Below, piece after piece: positions 34,061-43,814 of a stretch of DNA of 64,000 bases. A program made the position numbers and the translations under genes. This DNA is from Strigamia acuminata (Eukaryota; Arthropoda; Chilopoda; Geophilomorpha; Linotaeniidae), in the NCBI GenBank assembly GCA_949358305.1, contig CASHSZ010000124.1, positions 1 to 64,000 on the forward strand, read 5' to 3'. The notes under the pieces were generated by a model. It saw only the letters and a list, made by a program, of their open reading frames with translations. It was not told where the DNA came from and ran no database searches. Each line of letters starts with the position of its first letter. Position 1 is the first letter of the stretch.

Positions 34061-34740
34061 TCCATCTGCCTGGAAGCCAAAACAGCGGGTATCTCGGGGA
34101 AAACAAGGAGTTTTACTCTTCACTAATGTAGAAAAATAAATCCAACAGGAGCAAAAAGAAAAACAACATCTTTAATGTAACGGTAAACATGCGTAACAAC
34201 CAATAATATCAAAATAGATAAAGAATAAATTGAAACGAATAAAAACATGAAAACAAATCTAAAAATAACATCCAAAACAAATTTTAAAAATTGCTGTTCA
34301 TCTTCTGTTATGTCCTATGTGGTCCAGGTGAAGTTGGTGGGCGTCCAAAGGCCTTTGAGGTCCAGAACATACAAAAATGTAGAAAAAAAAATCACAAAGA
34401 ATCGATTTCTTTGTTGAAATGCCCAAAAATCAACCAAAACAAGTAAAAACTTATCTGAAATCCATTTGATATTGACCCATCACTACTCAGGGCCGTTTGG
34501 GCAGTCGCAAATGCCTAGAAAATAGAACAAAAATGATTAAAAACATGAAAAATTGAAGAAAAGAAACGTCAAAAATAAATTTCAGAAAAAGCGGTTTACC
34601 GCCTGTGATGTTCCCCGCCGATCAGGCGCAGTCGTGGATAACCACACACCTTAGACCAATCAAAAATCCCTAGAAAATAAAACAAAAATAATAAACACTT
34701 TAAAATGCATCAAAATGCATTAAAGAAAATGCTAAATTCA
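34061..34740 (-). other. Unique DNA with diverged single cassettes
   Basis: 34061-34290 shows nothing recognisable. From about 34290 to 34740 there are three diverged minus-strand cassettes: one around 34310-34370, one whose acceptor TTTTCTAG precedes a body at about 34460-34516, and one whose acceptor TTTTCTAG precedes a body at about 34596-34670 followed by GTAAAC. The stretch at 34392-34490 resembles 17766-17850 beside array C. Confidence 0.5.
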
Positions 34741-37086
34741 GGAAACTTAACCCCACGTGCAGTCCACGGCCGTTTGACAAGCTGGAATGCCTAGGAACAA
34801 AAAAAAATAAAAATCACGTCCAAAAACGGCCAAAATCATGAAAAATTATCGACCATAAATCCCCAAGCAACCAACACTCACCATGATGATGTCTCACGTG
34901 CTGTCCACGGCCGTACACGGCCGTTTGGACAGGCTGGAATGCCTAGGAACAAAAAAAAATAAAAATCATGTCAAAAAACGGCCAAAATCATGAAAAATCA
35001 TCGACCATAAATCCCCAAGCAACCAACACTCACCATGATGATGTCTCACGTGCTGTCCACTGCCGTACACAGCCGTTTGGACAGGCTGGAATGCCTAGGA
35101 ACAAAAAAAAATAAAAATCACGTCCCAAAACGGCCAAAATCATGAAAAATCATCGACCATAAATCCCCAAGCAACCAACACTCACCATGATGATGTCTCA
35201 CGTGCTGTCCACTGCCGTACACGGCCGTTTGGACAAGCTGGAATGCCTGAGAACAAAAAAAAAAAATTAAATCACGTCAAAAAACGGCCAAAATCATGAA
35301 AAATCATCGACCATAAATCCCCAAGCAACCAACACTCACCATGATGATGTCTCACGTGCTGTCCACTGCCGTACACAGCCGTTTGGACAGGCTGGAATGC
35401 CTAGGAACAAAAAAAAATAAAAATCATGTCAAAAAACGGCCAAAATCATGAAAAATCATCGACCATAAATCCCCAAGCAACCAACACTCACCATGATGAT
35501 GTCTCACGTGCTGTCCACTGCCGTACACAGCCGTTTGGACAGGCTGGAATGCCTAGGAACAAAAAAAAATAAAAATCACGTCCCAAAACGGCCAAAATCA
35601 TGAAAAATCATCGACCATAAATCCCCAAGCAACCAACACTCACCATGATGATGTCTCACGTGCTGTCCACTGCCGTACACGGCCGTTTGGACAAGCTGGA
35701 ATGCCTGAGAACAAAAAAAAAAAATTAAATCACGTCAAAAAACGGCCAAAATCATGAAAAATCATCGACCATAAATCCCCAAGCAACCAACACTCACCAT
35801 GATGATGTCTCACGTGCTGTCCACTGCCGTACACAGCCGTTTGGACAGGCTGGAATGCCTAGGAACAAAAAAAAATAAAAATCATGTCAAAAAACGGCCA
35901 AAATCATGAAAAATCATCGACCATAAATCCCCAAGCAACCAACACTCACCATGATGATGTCTCACGTGCTGTCCACTGCCGTACACAGCCGTTTGGACAG
36001 GCTGGAATGCCTAGGAACAAAAAAAAATAAAAATCACGTCCCAAAACGGCCAAAATCATGAAAAATCATCGACCATAAATCCCCAAGCAACCAACACTCA
36101 CCATGATGATGTCTCACGTGCTGTCCACTGCCGTACACGGCCGTTTGGACAAGCTGGAATGCCTGAGAACAAAAAAAAAAAATTAAATCACGTCAAAAAA
36201 CGGCCAAAATCATGAAAAATCATCGACCATAAATCCCCAAGCAACCAACACTCACCATGATGATGTCTCACGTGCTGTCCACTGCCGTACACAGCCGTTT
36301 GGACAGGCTGGAATGCCTAGAAACAAAAAAAAATAAAAATCACGTCCAAAAACGGCCAAAATCATGAAAAATCATCGACCATAAATCCCCAAGCAACCAA
36401 CACTCACCATGATGATGTCTCACGTGCTGTCCACTGCCGTACACGGCCGTTTGGACAAGCTGGAATGCCTGAGAACAAAAAAAAAAAATTAAATCACGTC
36501 AAAAAACGGCCAAAATCATGAAAAATCATCGACCATAAATCCCCAAGCAACCAACACTCACCATGATGATGTCTCACGTGCTGTCCACTGCCGTACACAG
36601 CCGTTTGGACAGGCTGGAATGCCTAGGAACAAAAAAAAATAAAAATCATGTCAAAAAACGGCCAAAATCATGAAAAATCATTGACCATAAATCCCCAAGC
36701 AACCAACACTCACCATGATGATGTCTCACGTGCTGTCCACTGCCGTACACGGCCGTTTGGACAAGCTGGAATGCCTGAGAACAAAAAAAAAATTAAATCA
36801 CGTCAAAAAACGGCCAAAATCATGAAAAATCATCGACCATAAATCCCCAAGCAACCAACACTCACCATGATGATGTCTCACGTGCTGTCCACTGCCGTAC
36901 ACGGCCGTTTGGACAAGCTGGAATGCCTAGGAACAAAAAAAAATAAAAATCACGTAAAAAAACGGCCAAAATCATGAAAAATTATCGACAAAAAAATCCC
37001 CAAGCGACCATCACTCACCATGATGATGTCACACGTGCTGCCCACGGCCGTACACGGCCGTTTGGACAAGCTGGAATGCCTAGGAA
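34741..37086 (-). repeat. Subtelomeric array D, ~152-bp micro-exon-like units
   Basis: About 16 copies related to array A (shared CATGATGATG, CACGTG, GCCGTTTGGACA and AATGCCTAGG segments). On the minus strand each has a T-rich tract ending CCTAG or, in variant units, CTCAG, a 61-nt body (for example 34882-34942) and GTGAGTG. The CRE of array A is degraded here to TGATGTCT while the E-box CACGTG is kept. Units b (CATGTCAAAAAA), c (CACGTCCCAAAA) and d (AAATTAAATCACGTC) recur in that order three times, a ~457-bp three-unit higher-order repeat. Confidence 0.88.
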
Positions 37087-38639
37087 GTTAGGTTTACAGA
37101 TTAAGCCTTCGTTCTGACATATAATACACTGTATTATTTCAAATTGTTATGCTCTCGTGTCACGTATCTTTCTATTGTGACTAGAGATTTTCCTTACCTG
37201 CAAATAAAACACCAGCTGTTTAGTTACATTACTCTTCCTCTTCTCTTTCTACAATTGACACTAAATATGCAGCGAAAAACGAATCCAAAAGATTCTAAGC
37301 CATACGACAATACCAATCACTCGTTGGTTCAAATCGTCCGCCATTTTCCTCCGCAAAAGCTACCGAGTCGTCACGTGACCAAAAACGAAATGGAAAATCA
37401 GTTTAGATGAGTTGTCTGACAATTAATTAATTAATTATTTCAATTTATTTACACCAAACAGTTTCTTATTAAAACGTTCATTTCCCCGATCCGAAATAAT
37501 TTTCCTTGGTATCAGAGTAGACAGTTGTATCGGCAATGGACCCAATCGAACTCCCTGATTGGTCCATTCGAATTTGGCAACAAAGGCTTATTTTTTCCAC
37601 GCCCTCTTTCCCACCTTATTTTTAGTTTGTCATTCCGTTTTTTCGTGAAAAAATGTGTATTTATTCGCCCGTTTACCATTAATCCTCATAATTTGAAACA
37701 AATCGGCGTTGGGTTGTTTAAGTTAGTGCATTTCGCCCGCACCGTACACGTGATCAAAACCTCCTCCCCTTCCCTCTTGTGATTGGTTGATTCGAAGTAG
37801 AGAGCAGACGATAGTTTGGATTTTCATAGTGTTATGATTTTCTTTGCTATTAAAATACTTTGTTATTATATATTTTTATAACAAATGGCTTTCATGCTCC
37901 AAAACTGCATTTTTGGGACTCCAAAATGCATTTATTTCTGAAAACAAATGGCTTTCATGCATCAAAACAGCATTTTCAGGGTAGAAAAATGCATTTGTTT
38001 ATGTAAAGAAACATCTTAGGGACATAAAAGCTTCAATTTCTACTTCCAATATAATTTTGCTCTGGATTCAAAAGAAAGCAAGAACAGCAATTCACATAGT
38101 CCTGTGAGTTTCATGGTACAAAAACATACCACAGGAAAGCCCGAGGGCGGAGAAGGCAAGTGGGTTTTTCAAGCAAAGGGAAAAGGTTTTTAGTCTTAAA
38201 CTGATGAAGTGGCAGCAAAAATGAGCAGTAAGTGTTGTAATTTCATAAATTAACCCTCAGAAGGATAACCCTATACCATTTTTGGGACAACACTCTTCTT
38301 GAATAGGAAAACGTTTTTTGGTTTAATATAATTAGCAGAAATTTTCTGGCTTTTTTCACAACAATAATGTTTGTTTCCAAAAAAAATTGAAGTGTTCTGA
38401 ACATTATTTGTTTATTTATTCACCTTGGAAAATTCGGCCCCTTAGAAATTCCAGCTTAAATCTAAGTTGGCTTCTCTCAATCTTATAATAGCGCTTCTTC
38501 TTAGTGCTTCCAATTGGTATCAGCAGACACTGTATGGCGCTAGTAGTGCAACACAAAAAATTACAAGGTTCTATTTCTGGCTAAAATATACATTAAAAAT
38601 AAAATTATTTAGAATAACTTAAACTTTTTCACCTAATAT
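37087..38639. other. Non-repetitive spacer, no gene supported
   Basis: About 1.5 kb of AT-rich DNA. ORFs of 88 and 85 codons at 37144-37410 and 37525-37782 resemble no family and I do not call them. Noted: CCGCCATTTTCC (YY1/PHO-like) near 37340, CCAAT-type GATTGG at 37548 and 37781, and TGGTATCAGAG at 37507-37517, which resembles an initiator-Met tRNA primer-binding site but has no matching LTR in view. Confidence 0.5.
37872..38010. repeat. Two-copy imperfect direct repeat
   Basis: Two copies of a roughly 62-bp sequence starting AACAAATGGCTTTCATGC, each followed by AAAACTGCATTTT/AAAACAGCATTTT and an AAAATGCATTT. The AAATGCA core resembles the degenerate repeats at 39538-39745. Confidence 0.6.
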
Positions 38640-39022
38640 TAATTTTCTTGGTTAAAAATTAATTTTCTTGGCTTAAAATTAATTTTCTTGACTTAAAATT
38701 AATTTTCTTGGCTTAAAATTAATTTTCTTGGCTTAAAATTAATTTTCTTGGCTTAAAATTAATTTTCTTGGCTTAAAATTAATTTTCTTGGCTTAAAATT
38801 AATTTTCTTTGCTTAAAATTAATTTTCTTGGCTTAAAATTAATTTTCTTGGCTTAAAATTAATTTTCTTGGCTTAAAATTAATTTTCTTGGCTTAAAATT
38901 AATTTTCTTGGCTTAAAATTAATTTTCTTGGCTTAAAATTAATTTTCTTGGCTTAAAATTAATTTTCTTGGCTTAAAATTAATTTTCTTGGCTTAAAATT
39001 AATTTTCTTGGCTTAAAATTAA
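38640..39022. repeat. 20-bp minisatellite
   Basis: About 19 tandem copies of TTAATTTTCTTGGCTTAAAA. All are nearly perfect except the first ones (GGTTAAAAA, GACTTAAAA) and one TTTGCTT variant, indicating recent expansion. Each unit contains the palindrome AATTAATT across its junction. Confidence 0.95.
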
Positions 39023-39537
39023 CGCCCATTCATGCAATGAAAAGTGGTCAAAAAGGGCCAAACGGTCATTTTAAGCCAAAAACATAACAATATAAATTAA
39101 AAAAAGAGGAAATAAGCGCAAATAGAAGGCGCCTGGATCTCCAAAATGCACGTCAAAATTAAAAACCAATTAAATAAATTAAACAAATAGGATCAGCTAA
39201 TAAACTAAAAACCTACAAAATCCAGCATCCACCTGAAATTGAAAAAACACCTAAAATTCCGTTAAAATTCTCTAAAAATTAGAATAAAATTCTATTTTAA
39301 TTTCTCTGCAATCTCCCTAAAATTTCCCCAAAATTCTCCTAAAATGACAAATTTTACTTTTAAAAATTAAACAAACAGAATCAGCTAATAAACGAACAAA
39401 AAACTTGCAAAGCCCATCCACCCGAAATTGAAAATACATCTAAACTTCCCCTAAAATTGCAAAAAAGTTGCCCAAAAAAAATTCTTTTTTAATTTCCCTG
39501 TAATCTCCCTAAATGAAGCCAAAGAGTCAGGAAAAAC
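39023..39537. other. AT-rich DNA with a diverged tandem duplication
   Basis: Two related stretches, about 39170-39325 and 39365-39510, share TTAAACAAA, ATCAGCTAATAAAC, GAAATTGAAAA and ATCTCCCT in the same order, an old duplication of about 195 bp. A short ATG-initiated stretch at 39513-39537 ends C|GTGCGT in phase 1 and could be a first exon of the recombinase gene, but the donor is weak. Confidence 0.45.
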
Positions 39538-39745
39538 GTGCGTTTTGGTCGCCAAAAACGTGCAGTTAAGCAAAAAAAAAATGTATTGCCACCCAAAATG
39601 TGCGTTTTGGCCACAAAAAGTGCACCTTACACACCAAAAAGTGCTCTTCGGACACGAAAAGAACACTTGGCCAACCAAAATGCACAATTTTGCTGCCAAA
39701 AAGTGCACTTTGGACAGGGAAAATGCACTTTTTACACGTATGTGA
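39538..39745. repeat. Degenerate ~35-bp repeats
   Basis: Five or six loosely repeated blocks of CCAAAAxGTGCxxTTTGGxCA type. They lie directly upstream of the recombinase coding exon and would be part of its first intron if the upstream exon at 39513 is real. Confidence 0.6.
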
Positions 39746-39768
39746 CTAATTTGTACATTTATGCGTAG

Positions 39769-40995
39769 GTCCAATCACTACGGCCATTACGGCCACCCAG
39801 GATGAGGTCGGGGAAGACACCATCGAGAACGTCAATGGGCAGGTGTCTGTAGTTTGGGATGATACCAATTGGGTGCCAGAATGCATGAGGGAATTTTTGG
39901 TACCGTCCTTGAACGAAGCCAGGCTGTGCAAATTTGAAGAATGGGCAGGCTACGACGCAGGACTTGGTCACTCGCAACACACGGCTGAGCAGCACAGGCG
40001 GCAAACAAAAGATTTCCTTGTGAAAACATGGGAGAGCAAGGAAGAAACGTTCCTCCAAGGAACGGAAACCTGGTTCTTGGCGATGTTAAAAGGATTTGCC
40101 CCGGGAACAATCGTGAGCTCGTTAAGTTCGATAAAGCACTATCTCTTTTACGTTGAACGCTCGCTAAAGAACCCCCCTGGCCCAGCCCGAGACCTCCTTA
40201 GGTCGATGACGGGTCAGTTGAAAATGTGGGGAGGCAATGTAAAAAAGCTTTGCGCACGCCGCCAAAGAGTGCTAGCTCGTAACGAACGAACAAAACTGCC
40301 GTGCAAGAAAGACGGCAAGTCGTTCATTTCCTCGCTGCACGTCCGCGAAGTCCACGCCTGGCTGGATCAGCCAAGCTCAATTAAAAACTGGAGCATTAAG
40401 GTCGTTCCACATGCCAGAGACGTTCTGGTCACCGAATTGGTTATGGCAAATGCGGCTCGCCAGGGTTGTGCCACTCAAATGACCCTCGGCGAGTGGCAAA
40501 ACCGGGTGGTAGTCAGGGATTGCTTGGTGGTTGACGTGGCGAAAGTAAAAAACGCAGCGCAAAGGGGCGGCGCAGACGTGGTGGTGTCCAAAAGGCTAGA
40601 AAGCCGGATCCGAAGCTACATCAGGCACTTTCGGAGCCGTTGCTTTTTTGGCGAAAACAGTGAGGAACGGCGACGAGACACGTCAACACCTCTGTTTGTC
40701 AACTCGGTGGGCAAACAGATGGATAAGTCGATGGCGGCCAACTGCGTTACAAATGCCTGGAAACGCGCCGGCCTCAAGCCAATGACGGCCACCCTTTATC
40801 GAAAGGGCGTCGTTACGGAGGTCCACCATCGGAACTATGAAATGGCAGCCGATCTGGCCAATCAAATGGGCCACAATGTGGCAACGGCAGACAAATATTA
40901 CAGGTTGGCAGGATCTGCACGCCGATCGGTCAAAACTGTGCGGAGAATTGGAAAACTCATGGGGACCGGTGCACTACTGGATAGCAGCGACGAAG
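39769..40995 (+). CDS. Tyrosine recombinase (Crypton-like), catalytic exon
   Basis: Main coding exon of a tyrosine recombinase. The frame is open from 39750, and ATTTATGCGTAG at 39757-39768 preceded by TGACTAAT is a good acceptor with branch site, so I start the exon at 39769 in phase 1; the initiator Met would be in an upstream exon. Numbering from 39843: core-binding helices at about 40-140, catalytic domain at about 165-370. Conserved residues: R206 in NAARQG, K234/K236 in the beta-hairpin followed by the G-A-D spacing usual in animal recombinases, R320 in TATLYRKGVVT (the usual box II His is replaced by Thr), H344 in MGHNVATAD, and the nucleophile Y352 or Y353 in KYYRL. It would cut and rejoin DNA through a 3'-phosphotyrosine, as in Cryptons. 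Donor GAAG|GTAATA ends the exon. No reverse transcriptase is present, so not a DIRS element. Confidence 0.8.
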
Positions 40996-41072
40996 GTAAT
41001 ACACTTAATGCCCAAAATTTTTTTCGCCCCTAAAGCTCATTATCCACTTACCATCAAAACAAGACGAACAAG

Positions 41073-42351
41073 AGAAAGCAGGGCGCGAGTCCGACACATC
41101 TGACGCGTCGTCCGAACGCAACGCGTCACATTCGCTACCGCCTTCTCGCAGACGAGTACCAGCGTCCACGTCGCGAACCGTCAAACGCACTCGTCAGGCG
41201 GGGCCATCTACCTCAGCGCGCCAAAGTGCAGCGTCCGGTATGCATAAAAAAAAATAATAACAATAAAGCAGTAATGATTAATCAAATTGCACTAAACAGT
41301 GGAAGGTGATCGACACCAGTCCGCCACTTCCGACGCATCGCCCGAACGCAGCGCATCCCATTCGCAACCGCCCTCTCGCAGACAAGTACCAGCGTCCACG
41401 TCGCGAACCGTCAAACGCACTCGTCAGGCGGGGCCATCTACCTCAGCGCGCCAAAGTGCAGCGTCCGGTATGCATAAAAAAAAATAATAACAATAAAGCA
41501 GTAATGATTAATCAAATTGCACTAAACAGTGGAAGGTGATCGACACCAGTCCACCACTTCCGACGCATCGCCCGAACGCAGCGCATCCCATTCGCAACCG
41601 CCCTCTCGCAGACGAGTACCAGCGTCCACGTCGCGAACCGTCAAACGCACTCGTCAGGCGGGGCCATCTACCTCAGCGCGCCAAAGTGCAGCGTCCGGTA
41701 TGCATAAAAAAAATAATAACAATAAAGCAGTAATGATTAATCAAATTGCACTAAACAGTGGAAGGTGATCGACACCAGTCCACCACTTCCGACGCATCGC
41801 CCGAACGCAGCGCATCCCATTCGCAACCGCTCTCTCGCAGACGAGTACCAGCGTCCACGTCGCAAACCGTCAAACGCACTCGTCAGGCGGGGCCATCTAC
41901 CTCAGCGCGCCAAAGTGCAGCGTCCGGTATGCATAAAAAAAAATAATAACAATAAAGCAGTAATGATTAATCAAATTGTACAAAACAGTGGAAGGTGATC
42001 GGCACCAGTCCACCACTTCCGACGCATCGCCCGAACGCAGCGCATCCCATTCGCAACCGCCCTCTCGCAGGCGAGCATCACCGTCGGCGTCGCTCGGTGC
42101 CGCACCACTCAGTTCCCCCAGGTTGTCCAGATGGTCGTACTGTCCGGAGGGTTTAATGTCATTGTCACAAATGCAGGAGGCGGTGGAGGCATCCATTGGC
42201 TCCCGTTCGCAATTGCCAACCCGGCGACAATCGCTGCCATCTGTGTCGCTTGGCGCCGCACCACTCAGTCCAAGCAGTACGGAAGCCTTTGGGTCATTGG
42301 CACAAACACGAGAGGCTCGTTCGTCCCTTGCTTCAGAGCCTGAAGGGACGA
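41073..42351 (+). CDS. Tyrosine recombinase gene: amplified Ser/Pro/Arg linker exons
   Basis: Five consecutive exons inferred from splice sites: 41073-41237 (165 nt), 41300-41467, 41530-41697 and 41759-41926 (168 nt each), 41989-42351 (363 nt). Acceptors read AAACAG|TGGAAG, donors TCCG|GTATGC, introns are 61-62 nt with a TAATGATTAAT branch-like element. All lengths are multiples of three and all junctions phase 1, so the frame is never broken and copy number can change freely. The peptide is disordered, of the type SDASPERSASHSQPPSRR, then TVKRTRQAGPSTSARQSA. The last exon diverges into a longer Ser/Pro-rich segment with an internal SLGAAPLS duplication. The ~229-bp genomic period is a recent exon amplification. 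Function is unknown; it probably acts as a basic linker between the catalytic and C-terminal domains. Confidence 0.7.
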
Positions 42352-42414
42352 GTATGTATTCTGAAAGAGATATTCTAATAATTATTCATTGTTTAATTCT
42401 GACAATTAATGCAG

Positions 42415-42594
42415 ACGTCCGGTCAGGCCAGGAGCGGTTCGAAACAGAGGTGTTCAACGAATCGCCGACCAGACACCAAAAAACAACAAATCGCAGACTC
42501 GGTGAACAACTCTTGGTGAAACCCGCTCACCTATTGCTCACAGCATCCATGTCCATTCCGGATACTAGGGACCGGTCCATCATTCCCACATCTG
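42415..42594 (+). CDS. Tyrosine recombinase gene: penultimate exon
   Basis: 180-nt exon between acceptor AATTAATGCAG and donor ATCTG|GTGAGC, again phase 1 at both ends. An alternative donor GTATGT 12 nt further on also keeps the frame. The preceding 63-nt intron is itself open and a multiple of three, so retention would simply add 21 residues. The peptide has a charged start (SGQERFETEVF) and a basic patch; no domain is recognised. Confidence 0.55.
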
Positions 42595-42675
42595 GTGAGC
42601 AAACTGGTATGTCCTCAGACGGAATAAAAACACACACACACATTTATTAATTACTTTGTTGTCTGTTTCAAACAG

Positions 42676-43073
42676 TGCCCATTCCGCTTCTGCCAACCGT
42701 TGCCATCCCAGCCCCTCCCCTTGGGATGAACTGGAATGGCGTGTTCGCAGCATCGCTTGGTGTCCGCCAACAACCAGGATTGGTTTTGCGTGCTGCGGCA
42801 CAAAGTAATCGTAGGGTGGTCAAGCCACCTGCGAATCCCCAACCCAAGATCGGTGCCCGTACGTCATTTACACCGCAGCATGCCAAACTAATCCAGGAGC
42901 ACCTGCACCGATTTGTAGACAATAATGGAAAGTTTGTGTCCGATTTGATGCATCAAGCGCTGGAAGAAATTCCCGACCTAAAAGACATAAAGGATGGTTA
43001 TAGGGCCAAGCAGATCCGAGATAAGGCGAGGGGCCTTCTAAAAAAAATGTGCATTTTATCGTGCAATGAATAA
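42676..43073 (+). CDS. Tyrosine recombinase gene: C-terminal domain exon
   Basis: Terminal exon after acceptor TTTCAAACAG, entered in phase 1 and in frame to a TAA stop. The first 60 residues are Pro/Ala-rich. The last 65 form a compact helical, basic domain starting SFTPQHAKLIQEHL, with regularly spaced hydrophobics (LIQEHLHRFV, LMHQALEEIP, IRDKARGLLKK). I recall a similar Myb-like or HTH-like C-terminal module, typically starting W/F-T/S-x-E/Q, in animal proteins carrying the same type of recombinase domain; this is memory of the pattern, not a search result. A DNA-binding role is inferred. With the upstream exons the protein is at least 944 residues. Confidence 0.65.
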
Positions 43074-43756
43074 GAAATGTTTTAAAACCAAATCATATTA
43101 GAAACCATTATTTTCACTATACTTTCAAGTCTCGCTCGTCTCGGCATCTCAGGCTTCCTTTCTTTTAGGAAATCTCGGTCTTGTTAAACCGAGATTTCTT
43201 CACAGGATTGTAAACGATATTGCAAAAAGAAAAAGTACACTTTACGTCACGAGTCGTAACGACTCATAACGTCGTTGTAACGTTTTCTATTGTATTTCGT
43301 TTCACACGTGACAGCTACAAATGTGACAATTCGTCAACAAAACGTTTCTTTTTTTTTACTATATAACGAGAAAAAACAGTTTCTCTCAGAAACAGCGTTG
43401 TTTAAAAATTTACAAATAACAAATTAACCCAAATAAAATTTATTCTTCCTAAAAATTGGTCTTTTTATGCCAAAAACATCTGAAATTACTAAAATCTTGA
43501 AAAAATCATCAAAAATGACAATGGCGTAAAAAATACATCTAAGATAACTAAAATCGTGCAGAAAGAAACACTGAAAATGACATATTCGTGCATAAGAACG
43601 ACTAAAATGATTAAATCGTGGCCAAAAAACATCAAAAATGACATTTTTGTCTAGAAAAAACATCGGAAATGACTAAAATTGCGCAAAAGTATGTTTTTGG
43701 ATCGAATCTAAATTTTGGACTCAGTCACGTACAAGATTGATCTCCAAAAAAAACAG
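43074..43756. other. 3' flank of the recombinase gene, AT-rich
   Basis: No gene. A perfect 11-bp stem GAAATCTCGGT/ACCGAGATTTC with an 8-nt loop lies at 43169-43198, and a 15-bp palindrome GAGTCGTAACGACTC at 43251-43265. From about 43460 to 43690 there are four or five degenerate ~60-bp repeats of the type AAACATCxxAAATGACxAAAATCGTG. Confidence 0.55.
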
Positions 43757-43814
43757 AAAAAAAAAAAAAAAACCTAACCTAACCTAACCTAACCTAACCT
43801 AACCTAACCTAACC
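43757..43814. repeat. Poly(A) joined to interstitial (CCTAA)n
   Basis: An A-run of 16 bases runs directly into eight perfect CCTAA pentamers and then into the first satellite monomer with no spacer. The arrangement resembles the 3' end of a telomere-targeted non-LTR retrotransposon of the TRAS/SART type, but no such ORF lies in the adjacent sequence. Confidence 0.8.

Noticed and set aside
39538-39768. 76-codon ORF upstream of the recombinase
   Set aside because: Composed of translated degenerate 35-bp repeats, and it ends at the likely splice acceptor of the catalytic exon; better explained as intron or 5' flank.
39769-43073. DIRS-type retrotransposon
   Set aside because: The tyrosine recombinase is not accompanied by reverse transcriptase or RNase H, and no split direct or inverted repeats are seen around it.
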